This document shows, in pieces, positions 1-10,130 of a stretch of 32,371 nucleotides of DNA. Made by a program: the position numbers and the translations under genes. Within the stretch, counting starts at the first letter, position 1. Each line of letters opens with the position of its first letter. Location of the stretch: positions 1-32,371 of the forward strand of contig SKSL01000088.1 of NCBI GenBank assembly GCA_007123015.1, read 5' to 3'. The notes beneath the pieces were generated by a model. That model did no database searches, had not been told where the DNA came from, and was given only the letters and a program-made list of their open reading frames with translations. This stretch comes from Natronohydrobacter sp. GTDB taxonomy: Bacteria > Pseudomonadota > Alphaproteobacteria > Rhodobacterales > Rhodobacteraceae.

Positions 1-288
1 CATCAGAACCGCGCCATTGCAATGCAGGTGCTGCGCGCGAAGCTTTATGACATTGAACGCCAGCGCGCGGCCACCGAGCGCGCCGATGCCCGCCGGTCGC
101 AAGTCGGATCAGGCGATCGGTCGGAACGCATCCGGACATATAATTTCCCGCAAGGCCGCATGACCGATCACCGGATCAATCTGACGCTCTACAAGCTGGA
201 TGCTGTGATGCAGGGCGATCTGGATGAGGTGATCGACGCGCTGATCTCCGCAGATCAGGCCGCCCAACTGGCCGAGATGGACAGCTGA
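1..288 (+). CDS. prfA: Peptide chain release factor 1, C-terminal part (5' truncated by window)
   Basis: Frame open from base 1 ([20 protein letters not shown]...); C-terminal RF1 signature [27 protein letters not shown]; followed directly by prmC. Confidence 0.95.
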   Translation, partial: HQNRAIAMQVLRAKLYDIERQRAATERADARRSQVGSGDRSERIRTYNFPQGRMTDHRINLTLYKLDAVMQGDLDEVIDALISADQAAQLAEMDS

Positions 289-1136
289 TGCAGGCGCAGC
301 ATTTGCTGGCCCAAGGCGTGCGCGCCTTGCAGACCGCCGGGATCGAGGGCGCGGCCCGTGATGCCCGTTGGTTGATGGCCCATGCGCTGGGGGTGGCACA
401 AGACCGTCTGCTGCTGGCGCTCCACGATCCGGTGACCGAGGCGCAGGCCGCGCAGTTCCGCCGCGCGATCAGTGCACGCGCGAACCATCAGCCTGTCGCG
501 CAGATCACGGGCCAGCGGCTGTTCTGGGGCCGTCGCTTTCGCGTCACGCCTGATGTGCTGGACCCCCGCCCGGAAACCGAAACCCTGATCGAGCAGGCGC
601 TGGCCCAACCCTTTGCGCGCGTGCTTGATCTTGGCACTGGCAGCGGCGCGATCCTGTGCACGCTGTTGGCCGAACAGGTGGAGGCAACAGGGCTTGGGGT
701 TGATCTGTCACCAGCGGCGCTGGAAGTGGCGCAATCCAATGCGGCAGCACTGGGTGTCGCCTCGCGCGCCGTGTTCAGGTGTTCGGATTGGTGCGCTGAT
801 GTGACCGGGCAATTCGATCTGATCGTGTCGAACCCGCCCTATATCGCGGCGTCAGAAGTCGCGGATCTCGCGCCCGAGACCCGCGACTGGGAACCGCGCA
901 TGGCGCTGGTGCCGGATCACTGCGACGGATCGGGTCTTGCAGCCTATCGCGTCATTGCGGCGCAGGCCCCGCGACATCTGGCACCGGGCGGACGGTTGGT
1001 GGTTGAAATCGGTCTGGGGCAGGGACCTGCTGTGCTGGCGCTGTTCACTGCGGGCGGATTGCAGGCCGGGGTCTTGTGCAAGGACCTGACCGGGCGTGCG
1101 CGCGTCGTGACTGCGCGGATGCCCGCAGAACTGTGA
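288..1136 (+). CDS. prmC: Peptide chain release factor N5-glutamine methyltransferase
   Basis: SAM-binding DLGTGSGAI, catalytic NPPY motif (SNPPYI), TGATG overlap with the prfA stop. Confidence 0.95.
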   Translation: MQAQHLLAQGVRALQTAGIEGAARDARWLMAHALGVAQDRLLLALHDPVTEAQAAQFRRAISARANHQPVAQITGQRLFWGRRFRVTPDVLDPRPETETLIEQALAQPFARVLDLGTGSGAILCTLLAEQVEATGLGVDLSPAALEVAQSNAAALGVASRAVFRCSDWCADVTGQFDLIVSNPPYIAASEVADLAPETRDWEPRMALVPDHCDGSGLAAYRVIAAQAPRHLAPGGRLVVEIGLGQGPAVLALFTAGGLQAGVLCKDLTGRARVVTARMPAEL

Positions 1137-1333
1137 CATGGCAAGCCCGCGCCTACCCAGAGGTTTTTTTGGGTATGGGGCTTGTCAGGCGCAGCGTGGC
1201 ATGCGATGTCATGCTCACGAGAAGCCGACTAAGCGCTCTCTGGTATTCCCATTCAGCAGCCCGATTTGTTCGCGTCAGGGACATTCGAAACAGGGCCGCA
1301 TGCTGTGCCAAGACTGGCAGGATAGAATTACGC

Positions 1334-2137
1334 ATGAGATCACCCAATAAACGTTCGCGTTCCAAGTCGAACCGCCCCAAGACGCTTGGCAATATCGTCA
1401 ACCGTGTTTTTGACAGCTCTGGCCCCGAAGGCAAGGTGCGCGGAACGCCGCAACAGATTATCGAGAAATACCAAGTTCTTGCGCGGGATGCGCAATTGTC
1501 GAACGACCGTGTCGCAGCTGAGAACTTTCAGCAGCATGCCGAGCATTACACGCGGCTTCTGGCGCAGGCGCAACGCGAAATGCAGGCCGAGCAGGAAGCG
1601 CGCCGTCAGCAACATGAAGAGCGCACCCGGCAGGCTCAGGAAGATCGGCAAGCAGAGCGTAACCAGGATCGCAATCAAGATCGGGCGCAATCGGGTGGCG
1701 CGCAGCAGAATCACAATCGTCGCGACACGCAACGGCCCACAGCTGACACAGCTGCACGGACACAGGACGCTGCCAGTGATACAGCGCCGCATGGCGCCTT
1801 TGCTGTGCAAGAGGGTGATGTGCAGGCTGATCAGGACAGTCTGGTCGAAACACCTGAAAGCAAGGCTACTGCGCCTGCTGAGCAACCAGATGCGCCCGAG
1901 CCGGCCGCAAAATCTGCACCAGTCCCACGCAAGCCGCGCGCGCCCCGGAAAACCGCAGCAAAGAAGAATGCAGAGCAGACGGTCGAACCTGATACGGCAC
2001 AAGACACGAAGCCTGAAACGACCGCTGTAGGTGACCCGGCCGATGCGCCCCAAAAGCCACCGCGTCGATACACCCGCAAAGCTCGTGAAAAGGCCGACGC
2101 GGCGACGAATGAGGCACCATCGTCCGCAGCCGAGTGA
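1334..2137 (+). CDS. DUF4167 domain-containing protein with disordered Ala/Gln/Arg/Lys-rich tail
   Basis: MRSPNKRSRSKSNRPKTLGNIVNRVFDSSGPEGKVRGTPQQIIEKYQVLARDAQLSNDRVAAENFQQHAEHYTRLL matches the alphaproteobacterial DUF4167 pattern; ATG chosen inside the longer track ORF (1076..2137). Confidence 0.85.
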   Translation: MRSPNKRSRSKSNRPKTLGNIVNRVFDSSGPEGKVRGTPQQIIEKYQVLARDAQLSNDRVAAENFQQHAEHYTRLLAQAQREMQAEQEARRQQHEERTRQAQEDRQAERNQDRNQDRAQSGGAQQNHNRRDTQRPTADTAARTQDAASDTAPHGAFAVQEGDVQADQDSLVETPESKATAPAEQPDAPEPAAKSAPVPRKPRAPRKTAAKKNAEQTVEPDTAQDTKPETTAVGDPADAPQKPPRRYTRKAREKADAATNEAPSSAAE

Positions 2138-2197
2138 CCCGCCGGATCGCGTCGAATATGGCCCGTCACCCGCTGAAGCCTGGCACCGCGCGCGCGC

Positions 2198-3034
2198 TCA
2201 ACCCGGGCGCAGCATGGTCATTTTGCGTTTCTTGCGAAAATGCGACGGGGGCTCACCAATGTGCTGGGCAAAAGCGCGAGAGAAATAGCCCGGAGTCGAA
2301 AATCCAAGATTTCGCGCGATATCCTGGACCGGTACATCGGTCTCGATCAGCATGCGCCGCGCCTCATAAAGCCTGCGTTCCTGCAGCATGGCCAGCGCAG
2401 TGCGTCCGCAACTGGCGCGGCAGGCGCGTGTCAGATGTGTTGGCGTCACCCCTAGCGCCGTTGCATAATCGGTCACATTCAACGCAGACCCGAATTCGCG
2501 CTCCAGCAAGGTTGCATAGCGCGCGGTCAGGCGCTCATTCGCATTCAGTCGCGGGCGGGCAGTTTGGCCTTCACCAGCCAGCGCGTGCGCGTGACGTTCA
2601 AGCCAGATCGCCAGCAGGCCCAGCTGATGAAGCGCGGCCTGCTCTGCCTTGGGGCGCCCGCCATCAAGCTCGCGCTGCACAGCATCAATGATATGCGCGA
2701 TTTCAGCATGCTGGGCCGCGTCGCGCAGGCGCAGATGCATCGGATGTTCGGGCATTTCCAACCCGTGGGACTGACCGAAATAAACGGCTGTGCCCTGCAC
2801 GCGGGTCAGCGCCTGAAAGCCGTGCAGGGTCCCGGCGGGAATATAGATCGCGTTATGCGGGTGAAATCCCCGCAGGCTGCCCCCCAGGTTGATCCGGCCC
2901 TGGCCTTGCGTGAACCACAGGAACACGGGCTCGCGCAATGCGCGCATGGTTTCCAGCTGCCATTTCGGCGCTGCGGCGAATTTCGAAATCGGCAGCAGGC
3001 GCAGCCGCTTGCTCGGTTCAGGTATCCTGATCAT
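2198..3034 (-). CDS. AraC family transcriptional regulator (N-terminal cupin-like, C-terminal HTH)
   Basis: C-terminal double HTH: VTDYATALGVTPTHLTRACRASCGRTALAMLQERRLYEARRMLIETDVPVQDIARNLGFSTPGYFSRAFAQHIGEPPSHFRK. Confidence 0.9.
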   Translation of the reverse strand: MIRIPEPSKRLRLLPISKFAAAPKWQLETMRALREPVFLWFTQGQGRINLGGSLRGFHPHNAIYIPAGTLHGFQALTRVQGTAVYFGQSHGLEMPEHPMHLRLRDAAQHAEIAHIIDAVQRELDGGRPKAEQAALHQLGLLAIWLERHAHALAGEGQTARPRLNANERLTARYATLLEREFGSALNVTDYATALGVTPTHLTRACRASCGRTALAMLQERRLYEARRMLIETDVPVQDIARNLGFSTPGYFSRAFAQHIGEPPSHFRKKRKMTMLRPG

Positions 3035-3157
3035 TATGCCCGTATCCCCCCGGAACGCGTCGAGAGTAGGACACGAGGGCAGTAAGGGAAGCTTTTTTGC
3101 TCACGGCGGCGTGAAATTCTGTAATCGCAAGAATAGCCGTTGCAAAACGGTGACTCT

Positions 3158-4078
3158 TTAATCAGCGCGCCCAAACAGGTCCTGCCATGCCTGCATTCGC
3201 GCCCTGAACCAGGTGCGCTGGCGTTTGGCATATTGGCGCGTGGCCAGAGTTGCCGCGGAAATGGCGGACGGTAATGACATCTGGCCGTTCAGATACGCGA
3301 TCAGTTCGGGCGCGCCGATGGCTTTTGCCCATGCTGCGCGGGGGTCCCAGTGGGGCAGGGCCGCGCGGGCTTCGTCCAGCGCGCCCTGCATCATCATTTG
3401 CGCGAAGCGGTCGGCGATTCGCGCGTCCAGCCAGTCCACTTCGGGACGCACAACATAGGCCGTGGTTGCCGCGACTGGCAGGATCGGCGGCGGCGTCTGG
3501 TCCTGCCAGACTGCGAGGCCCTGGCCCGTCACTTGCAACACTTCCCATGCGCGCTGGACGCGTAAGGGATTCGCCGTGTCGATCCGGTCCCGGGTGGCGT
3601 GGTCCAGATCACGCAGCAGCGCATCCCGCCCGGCTTCTGCCAGCAGGGCATCCGCCTGCGCGCGAATCGTTTGGGGGATGGGGGGGATCTCGACCAGACC
3701 TTCGGTCAGAGCGCGGAAATAGAGCCCGGTGCCGCCGACGATGACAGGGTTGCCATGTTCGGACAGAAGCTGCGTGACCGCGCGCAGCCAATGCCCGGCG
3801 GACCAATCCTGATCACGGCGGACATGACCATAAAGCAGATGCGGGACCTCGGCGCAGTCCTGCGCATCCGGACGGGCCGAGAGCACCTGCCACATATCAT
3901 AGACCTGAAGCGCATCGGCATTCACGATCACACGGCCCTGCGCGCGCGCCAGCGCCAGCGCCAGCGCGGATTTGCCGCTTGCAGTGGGACCTGCAAGAAG
4001 TACAGGCCGCGCCGGGTCGGGGGGCGCGGCTTCCAGCGCGGCGAGAGCCCGCGCCAGAGGGTCGGTATTTTTCCCCAT
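3158..4078 (-). CDS. miaA: tRNA dimethylallyltransferase
   Basis: [19 protein letters not shown]-loop, [33 protein letters not shown]. Confidence 0.95.
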   Translation of the reverse strand: MGKNTDPLARALAALEAAPPDPARPVLLAGPTASGKSALALALARAQGRVIVNADALQVYDMWQVLSARPDAQDCAEVPHLLYGHVRRDQDWSAGHWLRAVTQLLSEHGNPVIVGGTGLYFRALTEGLVEIPPIPQTIRAQADALLAEAGRDALLRDLDHATRDRIDTANPLRVQRAWEVLQVTGQGLAVWQDQTPPPILPVAATTAYVVRPEVDWLDARIADRFAQMMMQGALDEARAALPHWDPRAAWAKAIGAPELIAYLNGQMSLPSAISAATLATRQYAKRQRTWFRARMQAWQDLFGRAD

Positions 4079-4191
4079 CTGCGCCTGCTTTGCGATTGAA
4101 CCTGCGCCTGTTTTCCGACATTTTGCGGGGCGATGAAAGCGCTTGGTCCGTATTTTGTGCAGACCCTGCGCGCGACAGGAAGGACAACCCC

Positions 4192-4917
4192 GTGACAGAC
4201 AGCCCGCAGACCACCTATAGCCGTGTCATGCTCAAGATTTCGGGCGAGGCGCTGATGGGGGATCAGGGCTTCGGGCTGCACCCGCCCACAGTTCAGCGCA
4301 TCGCGCGCGAAGTGAAATCCGTGCATGACATGGGTGTCGAAATCTGCATGGTCATCGGCGGCGGCAATATCTTTCGCGGTCTGCAAGGCTCGGCGCAGGG
4401 GATGGAGCGCACGCAGGCTGATTACATGGGGATGCTGGCCACAGTGATGAACGCGCTGGGCATGCAGACGGCGCTGGAAGAGCTTGGGGTCTATACCCGT
4501 GTGATCAGCGCCATTCCGATGGATCAGATCTGCGAGCCCTATATCCGCCGCCGCGCTGTGCGCCATCTGGAAAAGAAGCGGGTCTGCATCTTTGCCGCTG
4601 GTACCGGCAATCCCTATTTCACGACTGACACGGCTGCGGCTTTGCGCGCCTCGGAAATGGCTTGCGAGGCGATCTTCATGGGCAAGCAGGTGGACGGGAT
4701 TTATGACAGCGACCCCAAAACCAACCCGGACGCCAAACGCTATGCCGAGATCAGCTATGACGAGGTGCTGCGCTCGAATCTGAAAGTGATGGATGCGTCT
4801 GCGATTGCCTTGTGCCGTGACAACAAGATGCCGCTCATCGTGTTCTCACTGGATGAGCCAGGGGGCTTCAGCGGTATCCTGCGCGGCGAGGGGACATACA
4901 CGCGCGTGCATGCGTAG
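4192..4917 (+). CDS. pyrH: UMP kinase
   Basis: [50 protein letters not shown] start preferred over the longer track ORF. Confidence 0.95.
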   Translation: MTDSPQTTYSRVMLKISGEALMGDQGFGLHPPTVQRIAREVKSVHDMGVEICMVIGGGNIFRGLQGSAQGMERTQADYMGMLATVMNALGMQTALEELGVYTRVISAIPMDQICEPYIRRRAVRHLEKKRVCIFAAGTGNPYFTTDTAAALRASEMACEAIFMGKQVDGIYDSDPKTNPDAKRYAEISYDEVLRSNLKVMDASAIALCRDNKMPLIVFSLDEPGGFSGILRGEGTYTRVHA

Positions 4918-5012
4918 GGCATGGTGCGACAAGGCTTACAAATTGCGCATCTGCAGGGTAGAACGCCGCAAGGTCCCGGATTGGGGAAAAGCAGAAGACA
5001 GGGAAGCTGGAC

Positions 5013-5576
5013 ATGTCCGATGAGCTTGAAATTGATATCGATGACCTGAAACGCCGTATGGATGGGGCCATGGCGGCGCTGCGCACGGAATTTGCCTCGT
5101 TGCGCACGGGGCGCGGCTCGGCCTCGATGCTTGAACCGGTGATGGTGGAAGCCTATGGCCAGATGACGCCGATCAACCAGGTGGGCACTGTGAACGTCCC
5201 CGAACCGCGTATGGTCACGATCAATGTCTGGGACAAATCCATGGTCGGCAAGGTCGAAAAGGCCATTCGCGAAAGCGGGCTGGGGATCAATCCGCAACTC
5301 AATGGCACGATCATCATGCTGCCGATCCCGGAACTGAACGAGGAACGCCGCCGCGAATTGAGCAAGGTCGCCGCGCAATATGCCGAACATGCCCGCGTTG
5401 CGGTGCGCAACCTGCGCCGCGACGGGATGGATCAGGTCAAGAAAGCCAAGGCCGCCGGCATGAGCGAGGATGAACAGAAGCTTTGGTCAGAAGAAATTCA
5501 GGAATTGACGGATAAATATATCGGACTTGTTGATCAGACGCTTGAGGCCAAGCAGTCGGAGATCATGCAGGTCTGA
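5013..5576 (+). CDS. frr: Ribosome recycling factor
   Basis: [67 protein letters not shown]. Confidence 0.97.
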   Translation: MSDELEIDIDDLKRRMDGAMAALRTEFASLRTGRGSASMLEPVMVEAYGQMTPINQVGTVNVPEPRMVTINVWDKSMVGKVEKAIRESGLGINPQLNGTIIMLPIPELNEERRRELSKVAAQYAEHARVAVRNLRRDGMDQVKKAKAAGMSEDEQKLWSEEIQELTDKYIGLVDQTLEAKQSEIMQV

Positions 5577-5602
5577 GATGCATTTGATCGAGGGATGATG
5601 AG

Positions 5603-6346
5603 ATGAACATTGAGCAGCGCCCGCCCGGCGATGATCCGGCCTCTGCGAATAACATGCATGTGGCGGTGATCATGGACGGCAACGGACGCTGGGCCAGCAA
5701 TCGGGGCTGGCCGCGCCTTGTTGGTCACCGCAAAGGGGCGGAACGTGTGCGCGAACTGGTCAATGCCTGCCCTGATCTCGGGATTCGTTATCTGACGCTC
5801 TATGCGTTCTCGACGGAAAACTGGTCGCGCACCACCGAGGAGGTTCTGGGCCTGATGTCGCTCTTTGGTCGTTATATAAAGCGCGAAGCCGGGCGGATGA
5901 AGAAAGAAGGGGTGCGCATGCGCATCATCGGCGACCGGACCCCGCTGGACCCGAAACTGCGCGCTCTGTTCGACTGGATCGAGGAAGATACCCGGGACAA
6001 TGACCGTGTGCATCTGACTGTTGCCATCAATTATGGTGGGCGCGACGAAATTCGGCGCGCGGCGCAATCTGTTGCACGCGCTGTGGCCTCGGGAATGCTT
6101 GATCCTGACATGATCAGCGACCAGACCCTGAACGCGCATATGGACACAGCCGCCCTGCCGGATCCGGATCTGGTGGTGCGCACTTCAGGCGAAACCCGCG
6201 TGTCGAATTTCCTGCTGTGGCAGGCCGCTTATGCCGAATATATCTTCACGCCGGTCCTGTGGCCCGATTTCACGCCGGAAACCATGAACACCATCCTCGA
6301 TGCTTTTGCCAAGCGTGAACGCCGCTTCGGCGGTGTCGTCACATGA
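5603..6346 (+). CDS. uppS: Isoprenyl (di-trans,poly-cis-undecaprenyl) transferase
   Basis: HVAVIMDGNGRWASNRGWPRLVGHRKGAERVR, LTLYAFSTENWSR, DLVVRTSGETRVSNFLLWQAAYAE. Confidence 0.95.
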   Translation: MNIEQRPPGDDPASANNMHVAVIMDGNGRWASNRGWPRLVGHRKGAERVRELVNACPDLGIRYLTLYAFSTENWSRTTEEVLGLMSLFGRYIKREAGRMKKEGVRMRIIGDRTPLDPKLRALFDWIEEDTRDNDRVHLTVAINYGGRDEIRRAAQSVARAVASGMLDPDMISDQTLNAHMDTAALPDPDLVVRTSGETRVSNFLLWQAAYAEYIFTPVLWPDFTPETMNTILDAFAKRERRFGGVVT

Positions 6347-7131
6347 GCAGCAGCACAGGCAGTTTCGGCGATCTGCGCGCGCGCACGCTCTCTGCCGTGG
6401 TGATGGTGGCCTTGGGGGCCGGGGCAATCTGGGCGGGTGGGCTTGTCTTTACCGGGCTTGTTGTCATCCTGGTCGGACTGATGGTGTATGAGCTGTTGCG
6501 CATGCTCGACCCCGACAAGCGGCTGTCAGCAACACAAGCGCGCGCCCTAGGTGCCGGGGTCTGGCTGCTCGTGTTGGCATGGCAGCTGCCAGAGGCGCTG
6601 CGTGTGCCCGCGCTACTGTTGCCGATTCTCATCTTGACCCCGACTGTCCCGCGGGATCGGATCGTCTTCGCGCTCTATCTGGCGCTCATTCTGTTTGCAG
6701 GGCTGGGGCTGATCATCCTACGCGATGATTTCGGTCTGTATTGGGTGCTCTGGCTGGTGGCGCTGGTCATCGGCTCGGATGTCGCTGGCTATTTCGCCGG
6801 GCGGATCATCGGCGGCCCGAAGCTCTGGCCGCGGGTCAGCCCCAAGAAAACCTGGTCCGGGACACTGGCAGGCTGGGGGCTGGCAGCCGTGATCGGCGCA
6901 GGCTTCATGGGTGTGCTGGGCGTCGGGGCCGGGTTGATCGCCATCTCGGTGCTGGTCGCCATTGCCGGACAGGCGGGCGATATCGCCGAAAGTGCCATCA
7001 AGCGCCATGTTGGTGTCAAGGACAGCTCGAACCTGATCCCAGGCCACGGGGGCGTTCTGGACCGCTTCGATGCAATGATTGCCGCCGCCGCGCTGGTCTT
7101 CGTGCTGGCCGCGTTTGGGCTTCTGGGCTGA
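6343..7131 (+). CDS. cdsA: Phosphatidate cytidylyltransferase
   Basis: Multi-TM; CTP-transferase signature SAIKRHVGVKDSSNLIPGHGGVLDRFDAMIAAA; ATG overlaps uppS end. Confidence 0.93.
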   Translation: MSSSTGSFGDLRARTLSAVVMVALGAGAIWAGGLVFTGLVVILVGLMVYELLRMLDPDKRLSATQARALGAGVWLLVLAWQLPEALRVPALLLPILILTPTVPRDRIVFALYLALILFAGLGLIILRDDFGLYWVLWLVALVIGSDVAGYFAGRIIGGPKLWPRVSPKKTWSGTLAGWGLAAVIGAGFMGVLGVGAGLIAISVLVAIAGQAGDIAESAIKRHVGVKDSSNLIPGHGGVLDRFDAMIAAAALVFVLAAFGLLG

Positions 7132-7142
7132 AAGGACAGGCT

Positions 7143-8306
7143 ATGCGGGTTTCTGTCTTCGGGGCCACAGGTTCAATCGGGGAAAGCACATTCGATCTGT
7201 TGCGCCGCCGCACGGATATCACAGCAGTTGCCTTGACCGGTGGGCGCAATGTCGCACGCTTGGCCGAACAGGCGCGGCACTTGCGCGCAGAACTGGCCGT
7301 GACGGCCTATGATGACTGCTATCGGGCCCTGAAAGACGCGCTTGCAGGCAGCGGGGTGGAAGCCGCAGCAGGCACAGAGGCGCTGATCACAGCCGCAGAA
7401 CGTCCTGCCGATTGGGTAATGTCGGCGATTGTCGGCGCAGCGGGCCTGTCACCGGGGTTCCGGGCCTTGGCGCAGGGGGCGACCCTGGCGCTGGCCAACA
7501 AGGAATCGCTGGTAACTGCTGGCCCGCTTCTGATGGCAGAGGCCGCACGGCACAAGGCCCGCATCCTGCCTGTGGATAGTGAACACTCTGCTGTGTTTCA
7601 GGCGCTGGTGGGCGAAGATATGGCAGCGGTCGAGCGTGTGATCATCACTGCTTCGGGCGGGCCGTTCCGGGATTGGACCAAAGCGCAACTGGCCCAGGCG
7701 ACCTTGGCTCAGGCACAGAAACACCCCAATTGGGACATGGGCCAGCGGATCACGATCGATTCGGCGACCCTGTTTAACAAGGCGTTGGAACTGATTGAAA
7801 CACGAGAATATTTCGGACTGGAGCCTGCGCAGATCGACGCTGTGGTGCACCCTCAATCGATCATCCACGCGCTGGTGGGCTTTCGTGACGGGGCCTTGAT
7901 GGCGCATATGGGCGCGCCGGATATGCGCCACGCGATTGGCTATGCGCTCAACTGGCCCGCGCGCGCGCATCTGCCTGTGGCGCGGCTCGATCTGGCGCAA
8001 CTTGGTCAGTTGAGTTTTGAAGCCCCCGATCCGGACCGCTTCCCGGCTTTGCGTCTTGCGCGCGAGGTCATGGCGCTGCGCGGCCATGCTGGTGCGGCCT
8101 TCAACGCGGCGAAGGAAGTGGCGCTTGATCAGTTCATCGCCGGGCGGATCGGGTTTCTGGGCATGGCGGCGCTGGTTGAACGCACGATTGACAGCCTTTT
8201 GTCTAACTCTGGCCTGACTGAGCCCGTAACCTCGCTTGATTCTGTGATGGCCATGAACCAAATGGCCAGAGAGGTCGCGGCAGAGCACGCTGCTGCGATG
8301 GTCTGA
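7143..8306 (+). CDS. dxr: 1-deoxy-D-xylulose 5-phosphate reductoisomerase
   Basis: MRVSVFGATGSIGESTFDLLRR, ANKESLVTAGPLL, LPVDSEHSAVFQAL, GPFRDW. Confidence 0.96.
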   Translation: MRVSVFGATGSIGESTFDLLRRRTDITAVALTGGRNVARLAEQARHLRAELAVTAYDDCYRALKDALAGSGVEAAAGTEALITAAERPADWVMSAIVGAAGLSPGFRALAQGATLALANKESLVTAGPLLMAEAARHKARILPVDSEHSAVFQALVGEDMAAVERVIITASGGPFRDWTKAQLAQATLAQAQKHPNWDMGQRITIDSATLFNKALELIETREYFGLEPAQIDAVVHPQSIIHALVGFRDGALMAHMGAPDMRHAIGYALNWPARAHLPVARLDLAQLGQLSFEAPDPDRFPALRLAREVMALRGHAGAAFNAAKEVALDQFIAGRIGFLGMAALVERTIDSLLSNSGLTEPVTSLDSVMAMNQMAREVAAEHAAAMV

Positions 8307-8335
8307 GCGGCGATACACTGAAAAGGGGATAGGTT

Positions 8336-9670
8336 TTGGATCTGGTCGGGCTGCTGCCGAGCTTCGGGAATTTCTTCTATACGATTGCGGCGTTCATTCT
8401 GGTGTTGTCGATCATCGTGGCAGTGCATGAATACGGCCATTACATCATTGGGCGGATTTCTGGCATTCATGCAGAAGTGTTTTCCATCGGCTTCGGCCCG
8501 GTGCTGGCAAGCGGGACGGATCGACATGGCACCGTCTGGCAGATCGCAGCGCTGCCCCTGGGGGGCTATGTGAAATTCGCAGGTGATGCCTCTGCCGTGT
8601 CCAGCAAGGATGAAGCGGGCATGTCCGGCCTGTCCGACGCAGAACGCCGCCGGACCATGCACGGGGCACCGCTCTGGGCGCGCGCGGCCACAGTCGCCGC
8701 AGGCCCCATCTTCAATTTCATCTTCGCGTTTTTCATTTTCGCGGCCCTGATCATGCAGGAAGGAATCGCCATCGAGGAACCTGTGGTGGGCGAGATCACC
8801 CCTTTGCCTGCGCAACCCTTCGAGCTTGCGCCCGGGGATCGTATTCTGGCGGTCGAAGGGATCGAAACTGAAACCTTGGCGGATTTTGTCGGCAGCAGTG
8901 ACGCGCTGCCCGCGCAATCCGTGCTGCGCTACACTGTCGAGCGCGACGGGCGGGTGATGGATGTGACTGGCCCGCATCCGCAACCCCCGCTTGCAGGCAG
9001 TGTTGCGCTGCAATCTGCCGCGCGTGCAGCCCAGATGCAAAGCGGCGATGTGATCACGGCGATTGACGGGGTTGATATTCACACTTTCGCGGAACTGCGT
9101 GACATGGTGGCAGCCTCGGAGGGGGTGCCACTTGATCTGACCGTCTGGCGTGACGGGCAGACGCTTGCGCTGACCATGCAGCCGCGCAGCACGGATTTGC
9201 CGCTGCCCGAAGGCGGGTTCGAGACACGGTTCCTGATCGGGCTGACCTCTGGGGCGGTTTTCGAATATGGCACACGGAATGCGGGCCTGATCGAAGCCTC
9301 GCAGATCGCCACACAGCAGATATGGCGGGTCATCCGGACTTCGCTGGAAGGGCTGTATTATATGGTCGTGGGGCAGATCAGCACCTGCAATCTGTCCAGC
9401 CCTATCGGAATCGCCGAAGCCTCGGTCGCGAAAGCCAATGATGGATTGATCGAATTCATCTGGTTCATCGCTGTTCTGTCAGTCGCAATCGGGCTTCTGA
9501 ACCTGTTCCCGATTCCGCCGCTGGATGGGGGCCATCTGGTCTTTCACGCCTATGAGGCCGTGATGCGCAGGCCGGCTTCTGATCAGGCGATGCGCGTACT
9601 GATCACGATCGGGCTGGCGCTGGTTCTGACCTTGTTCCTGTTCGCCATTTTCAATGATCTGACCTGCTGA
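8336..9670 (+). CDS. rseP: RIP metalloprotease RseP (site-2 protease, PDZ)
   Basis: IIVAVHEYGHYIIGR (HExxH), PDZ-like repeats, LFPIPPLDGGHLVFH. Apparent TTG start. Confidence 0.93.
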   Translation: MDLVGLLPSFGNFFYTIAAFILVLSIIVAVHEYGHYIIGRISGIHAEVFSIGFGPVLASGTDRHGTVWQIAALPLGGYVKFAGDASAVSSKDEAGMSGLSDAERRRTMHGAPLWARAATVAAGPIFNFIFAFFIFAALIMQEGIAIEEPVVGEITPLPAQPFELAPGDRILAVEGIETETLADFVGSSDALPAQSVLRYTVERDGRVMDVTGPHPQPPLAGSVALQSAARAAQMQSGDVITAIDGVDIHTFAELRDMVAASEGVPLDLTVWRDGQTLALTMQPRSTDLPLPEGGFETRFLIGLTSGAVFEYGTRNAGLIEASQIATQQIWRVIRTSLEGLYYMVVGQISTCNLSSPIGIAEASVAKANDGLIEFIWFIAVLSVAIGLLNLFPIPPLDGGHLVFHAYEAVMRRPASDQAMRVLITIGLALVLTLFLFAIFNDLTC

Positions 9671-9762
9671 CGCAGGGCCTGTGCGGCATTGCCGTGATTG
9701 CGTCTCTGTGCTGCCCCAATTTCGCCTGAAACAAGAGCGATCTTGTGGCAACGGAGGGTAGT

Positions 9763-9912
9763 ATGGCCTATATCGAATACGAACTGAACAACGCGCGTCT
9801 GCTCTGGACCAGGGTCCGTGAGCGCGTCCTGATCGTCGGGCTGATCATGCTTGCGATGCTGCTTGCGAGTGCGATCTCTGCAGTTTTTGGGCATATGCCG
9901 CACAAACTGTGA
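9763..9912 (+). CDS. Putative 49-aa single-pass membrane protein (not in the ORF track; below its size cutoff)
   Basis: ATG with GGAGG upstream (acGGAGGgtagtATG); MAYIEYELNNARLLWTRVRERVLIVGLIMLAMLLASAISAVFGHMPHKL*, amphipathic basic N-terminus then about 20 hydrophobic residues. Confidence 0.6.
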   Translation: MAYIEYELNNARLLWTRVRERVLIVGLIMLAMLLASAISAVFGHMPHKL

Positions 9913-10066
9913 CCCTGCTGACGTTTCCAGCGACGATCACCCGCGCATCAATCTTGTGCGGACCGGCTTTTTCATGGGGGTCCGCCCCTCGTATCGCGGC
10001 CCAGACTGTGCGGCCGATACATGTCGACCGATTAGGTCACAATCCCCCATTTTGCTGCTGATCGCT

Positions 10067-10095
10067 TTGACATCATCGTGCAGACTCGCTACGCA
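10067..10095 (+). promoter_or_regulatory. Candidate sigma70-type promoter for bamA
   Basis: TTGACA (10067-10072), 17-nt spacer, TACGCA (10090-10095), about 35 nt before the bamA ATG. Confidence 0.45.
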
Positions 10096-10130
10096 AGTCG
10101 CAACAATAAAGCGGTATAGTGGGGCCCGAT

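Noticed and set aside
1076-1333. N-terminal extension of the DUF4167 ORF in the track
   Set aside because: Extension overlaps the prmC end and does not resemble the family; the ATG at 1334 begins exactly at the conserved MRSPNKR start.
3050-3150. Possible terminator between miaA and the AraC gene (TCACGCCGCCGTGAGCAAAAAAGC region)
   Set aside because: Only a 5-bp stem and no U-run on the transcribed (minus) strand; too weak to list.
7449-8318. 289-aa antisense ORF over dxr
   Set aside because: Antisense shadow of a confidently identified gene.
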